A stretch of 64,000 nt of DNA from Terribacillus aidingensis (GTDB taxonomy: Bacteria; Bacillota; Bacilli; Bacillales; Amphibacillaceae): positions 2,514,001 through 2,578,000 of the forward strand of contig NZ_CP159996.1 of assembly GCF_040703035.1 (NCBI RefSeq), given 5' to 3'. The stretch's first letter is position 1. Each line of letters starts with the position of its first letter. Made by a program: the position numbers and the translations under genes. Positions 50,419 through 59,147 of this stretch are shown piece after piece. Below the pieces are notes generated by a model that did no database searches, was not told the DNA's origin, and saw only the letters and a program-made list of their open reading frames with translations.

Positions 50419-51203
50419 CCTTCCGCCTCCTGTTCCTCGGCCGCTCCCTTACCCAAATACGCCTCAATGACCTTTTTATCATGACGTACTTGGGCTGGCA
50501 GTCCTTCTGCAATCAATTCTCCATGGTCAAGTACATAAATATAATCCGAGATTTCCATGACGAGCTTCATATCATGCTCAATCAAGATGATCGTCATATC
50601 CATCTCTTGTTTGATTTTTTGGATAAGACCTGTCAGGTCCGCCGTCTCTTTTGGGTTCATACCGGCAGCAGGTTCATCGAGCAGCAGGACGGACGGCATC
50701 GTCGCAAGCGCCCTGGCAATTTCCAAACGTCGCTGACTGCCATATGACAAGCTGGCAGCTTCATCATTGTAATGCTCTTCCAGTCCGACATATTCCAGCA
50801 GCCGATATGCTTCCCGTTCGGCTATGCGTTCTTCCTTATCCACTCCTGGCAAATGAAAGATCGTCCCGAAAATACCTGCCCTCAAATGTGTATGCATACC
50901 GACTAGTACATTTTCCAAAACAGTAATTGGGCCGAACAGGCGGATATTCTGGAATGTACGGGAGATACCTTTTTTAGCAACCGCATGAGGTTTCAGACCA
51001 CCGATTGACTCCCCGCGCAGCTTGATGCTACCGGATGTTGGTTTATAAACACCAGTAATCATATTAAAAAAAGTTGTCTTGCCAGCGCCGTTCGGACCGA
51101 TTACAGCTGTTATCTTATTGGCTTCGGCCCGTAGGCTGATTTCCTTATTGGCAGTCAATCCTCCGAATGTTTTGGTCAGTTTCTCAACTTCCAGTATTGC
51201 CAT
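50415..51203 (-). CDS. livG: Branched-chain amino acid ABC transporter ATPase LivG
   Basis: A 262-residue ABC ATPase starting MAILEVEKLTKTFGGLTANK. Walker A GPNGAGKTTFF, signature SYGSQRRLEIARAL, Walker B VLLLDEPAAGMNPKE, all LivG-like. The ATG at 51203 lies six bases after AAAGGAGG; a longer reading to 51290 runs inside livM. It overlaps the livM 3' end by 20 bases. Confidence 0.95.
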   Translation of the reverse strand: MAILEVEKLTKTFGGLTANKEISLRAEANKITAVIGPNGAGKTTFFNMITGVYKPTSGSIKLRGESIGGLKPHAVAKKGISRTFQNIRLFGPITVLENVLVGMHTHLRAGIFGTIFHLPGVDKEERIAEREAYRLLEYVGLEEHYNDEAASLSYGSQRRLEIARALATMPSVLLLDEPAAGMNPKETADLTGLIQKIKQEMDMTIILIEHDMKLVMEISDYIYVLDHGELIAEGLPAQVRHDKKVIEAYLGKGAAEEQEAEG

Positions 51204-52485
51204 GTTCATCCTCCTTTGGTGCACCAACGGATTGCAGTCGTTTCTTCGTGCCCTTCTCAGATAAAAATTTGCGTTTATCGTATACGACATTCTTTGCCGG
51301 TATTAGGCCTTTCGATCGATACAGCGCAAACAATATGAGCAATGCGCCAAAGAAGAAGCGCTGCATTTTCACCGGTGACATGGCATCTGGCAAGGTGATG
51401 ATGCCTGCGGTGCTTAAGCTGTTGAACCACATCGTCAGTTCATTCAGCACTTGGGCATTCAGGATGGTCACGACGGCAGCACCAAGGATGACACCGGGCA
51501 CACTCCCCATCCCTCCGAGCAGAACCATGACAAGAATGTTGATCGATTGGAGCATCGTGAAACTGGTTGGGTCAATGAAAGCTTGCTTGGCAGCAAAAAC
51601 GACGCCCATCATACCAGAGAATGATGCGCCGATTGCGAAAGCCATCAGCTTCGTTTTTACGAGCGGGATGCCCATCGCTTGAGCCGCAATTTCATTTTCA
51701 CGAACAGCTTTCCAGGAACGGCCCAGTTTCGAATGCTCCAGACTGCGAACAGCGAAAATGACGAAAAGCAAAATGAACAAAACGACAAAATAAATCTGGT
51801 TGGAATAAAGCAGTTCGATACCGAAAATCTTAGGTGGTGCGATCGAAGACAAACCTAGTGCACCATTCGTAATATTGACTGGCTGATCCATGTTATTGAA
51901 AACGATCCGGATGATTTCCCCGAACCCCAGTGTAACAATGGCCAGATAATCACCTTTCACCCGCAGCACCGGGATTCCAAGCAACACACCGAACAGTGCA
52001 GCGACGAAACAGCCGATGATGATGAAGATCCAGAAGCTGTTCCCCGATAACGGATACGTACCGAACGGCATGAAGTTGGACGCCTGTGCTGTGGCGAAAA
52101 TACCGTATGTATAAGCCCCGACGGCAAAGAAGGCCACAAAACCAAGATCCAATAAACCCGCCATTCCGACGACGATATTCAAACCAAGTGCCATGCTGAC
52201 ATATATACCGACAAGCGTTGCTACATCCATGTATTCCTGATAAGCAGGTCCCTGCATCGCAGAAAATGGCAGGATGAAGAACATGATGGTAAGACCGATT
52301 GCCCACTTTGACCAGTTCGGCAGCTTGGTATAGTACAAGAGCAAAAACGATAACAGCAGCAGCAAAAATGCCGCGACCGAACGCTGTGCCAAGATCAAGC
52401 TAAGGGAAGTGAGCGCGATATAGCCGACTAAGAGCCCGAGCTGTAGCCACTTGTTCCCACGAATTTGTTCCAGGATTTTTTTCAT
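51184..52485 (-). CDS. livM: Branched-chain amino acid ABC transporter permease LivM
   Basis: A 433-residue permease with about ten TM helices and the LivM pattern (LGLNIVVGMAGLLDLGFVAF; GDYLAIVTLGFGEIIRIVFN; SMLGGMGSVPG-like VLLGGMGSVPGVILGAAVV). A long N-terminal hydrophobic region and a charged cytoplasmic tail. Pairs with LivH. Eight bases downstream of livH. Confidence 0.95.
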   Translation of the reverse strand: MKKILEQIRGNKWLQLGLLVGYIALTSLSLILAQRSVAAFLLLLLSFLLLYYTKLPNWSKWAIGLTIMFFILPFSAMQGPAYQEYMDVATLVGIYVSMALGLNIVVGMAGLLDLGFVAFFAVGAYTYGIFATAQASNFMPFGTYPLSGNSFWIFIIIGCFVAALFGVLLGIPVLRVKGDYLAIVTLGFGEIIRIVFNNMDQPVNITNGALGLSSIAPPKIFGIELLYSNQIYFVVLFILLFVIFAVRSLEHSKLGRSWKAVRENEIAAQAMGIPLVKTKLMAFAIGASFSGMMGVVFAAKQAFIDPTSFTMLQSINILVMVLLGGMGSVPGVILGAAVVTILNAQVLNELTMWFNSLSTAGIITLPDAMSPVKMQRFFFGALLILFALYRSKGLIPAKNVVYDKRKFLSEKGTKKRLQSVGAPKEDEHGNTGS

Positions 52486-52492
52486 ATGTCAC

Positions 52493-53452
52493 CTACACTT
52501 TCTCGATTGCGGCTCTGCCGAACAAGCCTTCTGGCCGGAATATCAATACGAGGATAAGGATGGCGAAAGCAAACACATCTTTGTATTCGGAGCTAAGGAC
52601 GCCCGCTGTTATTGCTGAAAGATTTGCAGCTGCGAACATTTCCAATAGTCCGAGCAGCATACCGCCAGCCATGGCACCGCGGATATTTCCGATTCCGCCC
52701 AAAACCGCAGCAGTGAAGGCCTTCAATCCAAGGATAAAGCCGATATACGGGTCGATTGTGCCATAATGAATGGCGAACAGCACTCCCGTTGCACCGCCTA
52801 AAGCTGATCCGACAAAGAAGGTAACGCTGATAACTTTATTTACATTCACACTCATCAGGGAAGCAGTATCCTGATCTTGCGCAACAGCACGCATGGCCAG
52901 TCCCCACTTTGTCCGATTGACGAAAAACTCCAATGCGATCATCATCAGAATCGCAACCACGATGACGACGAGGAAAGAATAGCGGATGTTCAAGCCGCTA
53001 ATCGACAAACTGCCTGGGAAAAGCGATGGTGTATTGACGATATAGTTATTCTGCTGTGTCTCTGTGATAAAGCGGACAATGTCCTGCAGCAAAAAGGAAA
53101 CGCCGATTGCTGTAATCAAGGTAATCAGTTTCGATGCTTTTCGGAGCGGGCGGTATGCAAGTCGTTCGATACCCATGCCGAGCATACCGGTTAGCCCTCC
53201 TGTAATTACTAAAACAAGAAGCAAAACGAATATCGCTGGCATGACAGCAACCCAGCCAAGACCAGTCAAGCCGATCAGTACGGCTGTTCCGATAAAAGCT
53301 CCTGCCATGAAAATTTCTCCGTGAGCAAAGTTGATAAGTTCCAAAATGCCGTAAACCATCGTATAGCCGAGAGCGATGATTGCATAGATAGCGCCAAGCG
53401 TCAGGCCATCAATCAGTACTTGCGGAAGTGTATCCCAAACCTGTGTCATCAT
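52493..53452 (-). CDS. livH: Branched-chain amino acid ABC transporter permease LivH
   Basis: A 319-residue permease with about eight TM helices and LivH motifs (GLTLGAIYAIIALGYTMVYG, LINFAHGEIFMAGAF, LGGIGNIRGAMAGGMLLG). The start is one of two adjacent ATGs (53452 or 53449) after AAAGGAG. An upstream reading to 53509 crosses the livK-livH terminator and is rejected. Confidence 0.94.
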   Translation of the reverse strand: MMTQVWDTLPQVLIDGLTLGAIYAIIALGYTMVYGILELINFAHGEIFMAGAFIGTAVLIGLTGLGWVAVMPAIFVLLLVLVITGGLTGMLGMGIERLAYRPLRKASKLITLITAIGVSFLLQDIVRFITETQQNNYIVNTPSLFPGSLSISGLNIRYSFLVVIVVAILMMIALEFFVNRTKWGLAMRAVAQDQDTASLMSVNVNKVISVTFFVGSALGGATGVLFAIHYGTIDPYIGFILGLKAFTAAVLGGIGNIRGAMAGGMLLGLLEMFAAANLSAITAGVLSSEYKDVFAFAILILVLIFRPEGLFGRAAIEKV

Positions 53453-53473
53453 TCCAACTCCTTTCTTGTAATG

Positions 53474-53506
53474 AAAAAGGATATGGTTCCGTGACCATAT
53501 CCTTTT
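53474..53506 (-). terminator. Attenuating terminator between livK and livH
   Basis: Minus strand AAAAGGATATGGT / ACCATATCCTTTT hairpin with a T-rich tail, only about six bases after the livK stop. Partial read-through would give more binding protein than permease, a known ABC operon strategy. Confidence 0.8.
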
Positions 53507-53512
53507 CACTTC

Positions 53513-54685
53513 TTACTGTGAAATTTCGCCTTGGATTTTGGCTGGATAGCTTGCTTCATCGAATTTGTAAATGAATATTTTTGCGAATTCGTTATCTCCT
53601 TTATCGTCAAAGCTGACCTGAGTCATCTCCCCTTCATAATCATCGACTGCACGTACAGCAGCAGCGACTTTATCTTTAGCAGGAAGCTTGCCTCCGTTCT
53701 CCTCTGCTGCATCCAGTATGCCTTCCATCAGCACCTTGGCTGAATCATAGCCATAAATGGAGAAGGATTCCGGTTTGGCTCCATATTCATCTTCATAGTT
53801 TTTAGCAAATTCAGTCGCACTTGAATCGCCGGCTACCGAAGTCAGATAAACATTGCTGACTGTGTCACCAGCAATCTCGACAAGTGTGGAAGAATCCATT
53901 CCGTCACCACCCATAAAGGCTGCATCGATACCATTATCACGTGCCTGCTTGATCAGCAATCCACCCTCTGAGTACAGGCCGCCAAAATAGACAAGATCCG
54001 GATCAGCCGCTGATACTTGATTCAGCACACCATTGAAATCTTTCTCTCCGACAGTGATTCCGGCTTCCCCTACGATTTCGGCACCCTCTTCTGCAGCTGC
54101 CTCAGCAAAAGCAGTTGCCAAGCCTTGCCCATAAGCTGTCTTATCATTGATGACAAAGATTTTTTTTGCACCAATCTCCTGGACTGCATATTCAGCACCA
54201 GCTGGTCCTTGGAAATCATCTCGCGCTACAATCCGGTTGACCGATTTCAATCCACGATCGGTTACATCAGTTGCTGTTGAAGCCGGCGATACAGAAGGGA
54301 TATTATAACGTTCATACACTTCGCTTGAAGGTATGAAAACTCCAGAGTTCAAATGAGCCACGACACCGTACACATCTTGATCGGAACCGATGATCTGCGC
54401 GTTGGAAACCCCTTTCTGCGGATCACCTTGGTCATCGTATTCCACTAGTTCCAGACTGAAACCTGCTTTCTCGAAAGCAGCTTTTTCCTCTTCCACCGCC
54501 ATAGCAGCTCCATTTTTGATCGCTTCTCCTAATGTCGCACTGCCGCCAGACATTGGTGCTTGAAGCGCAATCTTCACTGTTTCGCTGCTTCCTCCGCCCG
54601 ATGCAGAATCCGTATTACCGCATGCCCCCAAAAAACCAAGTGCCAATGTACTTGTCATCGCTAAAGCCATTACTTGCTTCCTCAT
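53513..54685 (-). CDS. livK: Branched-chain amino acid ABC transporter substrate-binding lipoprotein LivK
   Basis: A 390-residue lipoprotein with lipobox LGAC (Cys22) and a two-lobe periplasmic-binding-protein type 1 fold (VKIALQAPMSGGSATLGEAI; VYGVVAHLNSGVFIPSSEVY; IPSVSPASTATD). It captures amino acids outside the membrane for LivHMGF. First gene of the operon, with a clear promoter and a CodY-like box. Confidence 0.94.
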   Translation of the reverse strand: MRKQVMALAMTSTLALGFLGACGNTDSASGGGSSETVKIALQAPMSGGSATLGEAIKNGAAMAVEEEKAAFEKAGFSLELVEYDDQGDPQKGVSNAQIIGSDQDVYGVVAHLNSGVFIPSSEVYERYNIPSVSPASTATDVTDRGLKSVNRIVARDDFQGPAGAEYAVQEIGAKKIFVINDKTAYGQGLATAFAEAAAEEGAEIVGEAGITVGEKDFNGVLNQVSAADPDLVYFGGLYSEGGLLIKQARDNGIDAAFMGGDGMDSSTLVEIAGDTVSNVYLTSVAGDSSATEFAKNYEDEYGAKPESFSIYGYDSAKVLMEGILDAAEENGGKLPAKDKVAAAVRAVDDYEGEMTQVSFDDKGDNEFAKIFIYKFDEASYPAKIQGEISQ

Positions 54686-54753
54686 CTGTATTCCCCCTTT
54701 GCTTCTTTCAGCGTTTGTAAGATTATGTACGTGCCGCCTCGAAGTTAGGTCTA

Positions 54754-54782
54754 ATAATATACAGGCTAAAGAAGCAAGTCAA
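54754..54782 (-). promoter_or_regulatory. SigA promoter of the liv operon
   Basis: Minus strand TTGACT, 17-base spacer, TATTAT. A strong match; start of transcription near 54746, giving a leader of about 60 bases. Confidence 0.75.
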
Positions 54783-54785
54783 GAT

Positions 54786-54800
54786 AGTTTTTAGAAAATT
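54786..54800 (-). promoter_or_regulatory. CodY-like box upstream of the liv promoter
   Basis: Minus strand AATTTTCTAAAAACT matches the CodY motif AATTTTCWGAAAATT at 13 of 15 positions. It ends three bases from the -35. CodY, activated by branched-chain amino acids and GTP, represses such transporters. Confidence 0.6.
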
Positions 54801-54870
54801 ATTAATATTATGTATATTTGTCAGGAACCCTGACAAACCGCGGTTTTTAGGAGATGTTAGCGTATCTAAC

Positions 54871-54908
54871 AAAAAAAAAGAGCACCTGCCAATATGGCAG
54901 GTGCTCTC
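54871..54908 (-). terminator. Terminator after the sugar ABC operon
   Basis: Perfect minus-strand hairpin GAGCACCTGCC / GGCAGGTGCTC followed by nine T. Confidence 0.92.
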
Positions 54909-54913
54909 AAATT

Positions 54914-55882
54914 TTACGACCACCACATCGTAGTGGCAGGTTCATTTATCACGACATTTTTCAAATTATCGACAGCTCGCTGGAAGCCTTCTTCGATCGA
55001 CATCAACGAGTCTTCATGCTCAATGCTGATGACATAATCATAATCATATGTGCGCAGCGCACTGATCATCTTATTCCATTCCTCTTGACCGTGTCCGAGC
55101 CCGACTGTGCGGAAGTTCCATGCCCGCTGTTTGATATTGCTGTACGGCTGCATGTCAGTCAGGCCATACATGTTCACATTTTCAGGGTCGATATACGTAT
55201 CTTTGGCATGGAAATGATGGATTGCGCCGGCTTTACCGAGTATCTTAATGGCAGCGGTTGGGTCGATTCCCTGCCACCACATATGACTTGGATCAAAGTT
55301 TGCTCCGATAGCATCACTCGTCAGCTCTCGAAGCTTGAGCATTGTATATGGTGTGTGAACGAGGAAGCCGCCGTGCAATTCCAGCGCAATTTTGACTTGA
55401 TGCTCCTCTGCAAATGAGCCAAGCTCCTTCCAGTAAGGAACAAGCTTCTGTTCCCATTGCCAGTTCAGCACATCGCCATATTCAGTCGGCCAAGCGGTGA
55501 CCGGCCAATTCGGCTTCGTTGCACTCTCTTCAGAACCTGCCACGCCGGAAAAACAGTTTACAACCGGAACACCCATTTTAGCAGCAAGCTTGATCGTCTT
55601 GCGCAGAGTCCAATCCGATTCTTCGGCAAATGTCTTGTCTGGTGAAATAGGGTTGCCATGGCAGCTGAAAGCTCCGATCGTAACGCCGTATTTCTCAAAT
55701 GCTGCTTGGTATTGCTTCAACGCATCCTCACTCTGCAGCAGCTCATCAATCGGGCAATGCGCATTTCCCGGATAGCCGCCGGTGCCTATTTCCACTGTAT
55801 CCAATCCTGCTTGTTTCACGCGTGCAAGCATATCCTCGAGTGAAAGCTCCTGGAACAGAACCGTAAAAACGCCTAGTTTCAT
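54914..55882 (-). CDS. Sugar phosphate isomerase/epimerase family protein (TIM barrel)
   Basis: A 322-residue xylose-isomerase-like TIM barrel beginning MKLGVFTVLFQELSLEDMLA. Probable metal ligands: Glu in IALELHGG, Asp/His in NFDPSHMWWQG, HFHAKD and the C-terminal VISIEHED. Relatives include IolE/IolH and 3-keto-sugar processing enzymes. The ATG at 55882 overlaps the Gfo/Idh stop (ATGA); a longer reading to 56005 is unsupported. Substrate unknown; probably acts after the oxidoreductase. Confidence 0.88.
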   Translation of the reverse strand: MKLGVFTVLFQELSLEDMLARVKQAGLDTVEIGTGGYPGNAHCPIDELLQSEDALKQYQAAFEKYGVTIGAFSCHGNPISPDKTFAEESDWTLRKTIKLAAKMGVPVVNCFSGVAGSEESATKPNWPVTAWPTEYGDVLNWQWEQKLVPYWKELGSFAEEHQVKIALELHGGFLVHTPYTMLKLRELTSDAIGANFDPSHMWWQGIDPTAAIKILGKAGAIHHFHAKDTYIDPENVNMYGLTDMQPYSNIKQRAWNFRTVGLGHGQEEWNKMISALRTYDYDYVISIEHEDSLMSIEEGFQRAVDNLKNVVINEPATTMWWS

Positions 55883-56940
55883 ACTTGTTCCCCTTTCTCT
55901 ACTGCCTCTGCTGCAAGCGAAATTATTTTTTTCGTGCCATTGGAATCCAAGGCTGCCAAGATGACAGCTAGCGCGGATCGGCCTTTTTCTGCCGTAATTG
56001 GACATGTGGAATTGTTTTCGAGTACACAGCTGGCAAACGCGTCCACGACGCCAGAATTCGATTGTGTCTGGGAATCATTCGTTTGAATCGCTCCAAGTGA
56101 ATGATTACTGCGATTTCCGTTATGATACTCGACAACCAAACTGTATTCAGGGCTTTCCTCGAGACGGATGACCCCTTTCTCGCCATAAATAATCGTGGAA
56201 TTGTCTTCTTCCGCTACATACGACCAACTGGCCGTAAGTGTCCCGATGATTCCTGACTTTGTACGTAATACCGCAACTGCATTATCATCCACGTCTGCAT
56301 AAGGCTTTGCCAACGTATCGACAAATGCCGCTACTTCGTGAATCGGTTCATCGAGAAGGAATTCAATCAAATGGGACTTATGCACGCCTAGATCACCAAG
56401 CGCTCCGATATAAGCTTTGTCTTTATCAAAGAACCAGCTGTTTTTCCCATCAATACTCCACTGTTCCGGGCCTCCGTGACCGAATGTCGTCCGGAAGCTG
56501 TAGATCTTGCCAAGCTCGCCGTTTTGAATCATCTCCCGCGCCTTTTGATGAGATGGGACAAAGCACTGATTATGTGCTATGAGCAGAAGCTTGCCACTCG
56601 CCTTTTGTGCTGCGATCATGTCATCCGCTTCCTCCAATGTCGTTGCCATCGGCTTTTCACAAAGCACATGTTTCCCCGCTTGCAGAGCAGCGATCGATAC
56701 CGGTGCGTGCAAATGGTTGGCAGCACAAACGATAACGGCATCGATTCGCGGATCCTCGATCAGCTCTTCATATTCGGTATATGCTGTTGCGTTATATTCT
56801 TTGGCGATTTCCTCCGACCGGCTCGGCACCACATCACAAACAGCAGTGATTTCAGTATTCGGGTTGTTTTCAAGCTCCGGCAAATGGCGATTACGTGCAA
56901 TACTTCCTAGTCCGACTACTCCTACGCGTAAGGTTTTCAT
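55879..56940 (-). CDS. Gfo/Idh/MocA-family oxidoreductase
   Basis: A 353-residue NAD(P)-dependent dehydrogenase. N-terminal Rossmann motif VGLGSIARNRHLPEL, the family signature HVLCEKPMATTLEEADDM (catalytic Lys in EKP), and a C-terminal substrate domain with GDLGVHKSHLIEFLL. Family members oxidise sugars or inositols, some at C3. Located between transporter permeases and the TIM-barrel gene. Confidence 0.92.
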   Translation of the reverse strand: MKTLRVGVVGLGSIARNRHLPELENNPNTEITAVCDVVPSRSEEIAKEYNATAYTEYEELIEDPRIDAVIVCAANHLHAPVSIAALQAGKHVLCEKPMATTLEEADDMIAAQKASGKLLLIAHNQCFVPSHQKAREMIQNGELGKIYSFRTTFGHGGPEQWSIDGKNSWFFDKDKAYIGALGDLGVHKSHLIEFLLDEPIHEVAAFVDTLAKPYADVDDNAVAVLRTKSGIIGTLTASWSYVAEEDNSTIIYGEKGVIRLEESPEYSLVVEYHNGNRSNHSLGAIQTNDSQTQSNSGVVDAFASCVLENNSTCPITAEKGRSALAVILAALDSNGTKKIISLAAEAVEKGEQV

Positions 56941-56964
56941 TATCCAGCAGTACCTCCAAGTTTA

Positions 56965-57786
56965 TTATTCTTTGACAGATCCGCTTGTAAGACCAGCGAC
57001 GATACGACGCTGGAACAAGAGTACGAGAACAACGATCGGGATCGTCACGATAACGGTTGCAGCAGTGATATCTCCCCACGGAACGGTGTATTGACTTTGA
57101 TAGAAAGAGATACCGACTGGTATTGTGCGCCAGCGATCATCGGTATTGATCGTCAAGGCAAATAGATATTCATTCCAGGCAGCAATAAAGACAAGAATGG
57201 CTGTCGTAAACACACCTGGTGCTGCCAGCGGGAAGATGATTTTGCGGAATGTCTGGAACGGGGTAGCTCCATCCAGCTTCGCTGATTCTTCCAGTGCAAG
57301 CGGAATTTTGATGAAAAATGTCGATAGAATCCAGATTGCCAGAGGCAAACTGATCGTAATGTACGGGATTACCAGACCAAGATAGCTGTTGCGCAAGCCT
57401 GCATCGGTGACAAAGTTGAAGATCGGTGATAGGACTGCGATTTGCGGAAACATGGATGCAGCAAGTACCAATCCTAGAATTAATCCTTTGAAGCGGATTG
57501 GCAGCCGTGTGACCGCATAGGCTGTGAATGATGCGACAATGATGGAGATGATCGTGGTGAGCGTTGCCACAACAAAGCTATTCAGCATGTACATAAGCAA
57601 CGGCCTTGTTTCCAATGCCGATGCATAGTTATCCAATGTCATATTGCTTGAGAACCATTGGAAGGAGGAAAAAATTTCTCCCTGTGGTTTAATTGATGTC
57701 AGGAACACCCAAATAAACGGGAACATGACCAGGAATACAAAGATAATTAAAAAAATGTAGAAGCCGACGCCAGCACGTTTTACCAT
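56965..57786 (-). CDS. Sugar ABC transporter permease (MalG type)
   Basis: A 273-residue permease with six TM segments and the EAA loop EESAKLDGATPFQTFRKIIF that docks to the ATPase. MalG/AraQ family. No ATPase gene is in the operon, so a shared MsmX-type ATPase is expected. Confidence 0.92.
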   Translation of the reverse strand: MVKRAGVGFYIFLIIFVFLVMFPFIWVFLTSIKPQGEIFSSFQWFSSNMTLDNYASALETRPLLMYMLNSFVVATLTTIISIIVASFTAYAVTRLPIRFKGLILGLVLAASMFPQIAVLSPIFNFVTDAGLRNSYLGLVIPYITISLPLAIWILSTFFIKIPLALEESAKLDGATPFQTFRKIIFPLAAPGVFTTAILVFIAAWNEYLFALTINTDDRWRTIPVGISFYQSQYTVPWGDITAATVIVTIPIVVLVLLFQRRIVAGLTSGSVKE

Positions 57787-57805
57787 ACTATTCTCCTCCT
57801 CCGTC

Positions 57806-59134
57806 CTATTGTTTTAGCCTTCCGCTGAACAAATCCGAGCCGATCAGCTTGATGAAAATCGTACTGAGCAATGCGACACTCAAGAATACAATTACACTCA
57901 AAGCAGAACCTGCACCGAAATTCTGCTGTTCAAACAGCAGTTTGTAAGCATAGACGCTGATGGATTCCGTCGAGTTGGCTGGACCTCCGCCAGTAAGGAC
58001 GTAGATAAGGTCGAACACACGGAAAGCATCCAATGCACGGAATAAGACTGCAACTAGGATTGCCGAACGGATCATCGGCAGAGTGATGGAGATGAACTGC
58101 TGGAATTTATTTGCCCCGTCCACTTCCGCTGCTTCATAGAGCGAGCGAGGAATGGTCTGCAAGCCAGCTAAAAGTAAAAGTGCCATATACGGTGTCGTTT
58201 TCCAAATGTCTGCAAACATGATAGAGAACATACCGCCCGCCCCAGTCGAAAGCAGTGCGCCTGGGTCATCAATGAGACCGAACTGAGCCATATAATGAGC
58301 CATGATACCGGACTGGCCATCAAACAGGAAGGTCCACATCATTGCCGCTACCGCTGTCGGAATCGCCCATGGCACGAGTACAGCAGCGCGGACAAGCCCA
58401 CGTCCAATGAACACACGGTTGATCAGTAAAGCAACAGCTAACCCAATGGCAAGTTCGACACCTACAGTAACGACGGTGAACAATAACGTGTTAAGCATCG
58501 CCGTCCATGTACGTCCATCACCAAGGTAAGTTGTATAATTCTTTAACCCAACAAAGTTCGGCTCAAGAATCGAACCTTGCGTATTCGAAAGCTGGGATTC
58601 CAGGTCCGTCAGCGGCTGGACAGCTTCCTCAGGAGCACCTTCCCGCAAAGCCTGGACAGCGGCCGTCTGCTCATCCAACGTGTTGGCAAAGCCATCCGCC
58701 CACTCCTCGGGCACCTCTGTCAGCCGGAGCTCCTCATCGTTTACAGGCTGGAAATTTTCCAGCATAGTGTTGACTTCTTCATACCGGTCTGCAAGTCCTT
58801 CATCGGTATTCAATAATGTTTCATGCTGTTCATCCAATGCTGTTGTGATATCATCCAATGCCCCGCCCGCATCCGGCATCGCTTCTCTGACATCTTCCAT
58901 TGTGTCGTAAACGAGATATCGGTTATCGGCATAGGTCTCGAGATTGATGCTCAAGGATGAAATCCGCTCTGCTTTGGCCGGGTCATTCAAGCGGTAATCG
59001 AACAAGCTGTTCCATGCTGACAACATAATCGGCCAAATGATGATGACGGCAATAAGAATGATAGACGGTGCGACCATCGCGTAACCAAGCTGCCGTTCAC
59101 TCAGCTGAAACCGTCTTTTTTTCGGTTGCTTCAT
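57806..59134 (-). CDS. Sugar ABC transporter permease (MalF type) with large extracytoplasmic insertion
   Basis: A 442-residue permease, much longer than the usual 290-310 of Gram-positive MalF-like proteins. After TM1 (about residues 17-40) comes an acidic, helix-rich stretch (about 45-190, e.g. LDEQHETLLNTDEGLADRYE) before TM2 (about 210). The rest is normal, with the EAA loop YEAAEVDGANKFQQFISITL. E. coli MalF has a P2 insertion between later TMs, which contacts the binding protein; a similar role is possible but inferred. Confidence 0.9.
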   Translation of the reverse strand: MKQPKKRRFQLSERQLGYAMVAPSIILIAVIIIWPIMLSAWNSLFDYRLNDPAKAERISSLSINLETYADNRYLVYDTMEDVREAMPDAGGALDDITTALDEQHETLLNTDEGLADRYEEVNTMLENFQPVNDEELRLTEVPEEWADGFANTLDEQTAAVQALREGAPEEAVQPLTDLESQLSNTQGSILEPNFVGLKNYTTYLGDGRTWTAMLNTLLFTVVTVGVELAIGLAVALLINRVFIGRGLVRAAVLVPWAIPTAVAAMMWTFLFDGQSGIMAHYMAQFGLIDDPGALLSTGAGGMFSIMFADIWKTTPYMALLLLAGLQTIPRSLYEAAEVDGANKFQQFISITLPMIRSAILVAVLFRALDAFRVFDLIYVLTGGGPANSTESISVYAYKLLFEQQNFGAGSALSVIVFLSVALLSTIFIKLIGSDLFSGRLKQ

Positions 59135-59147
59135 ACACTCAGCTCCT

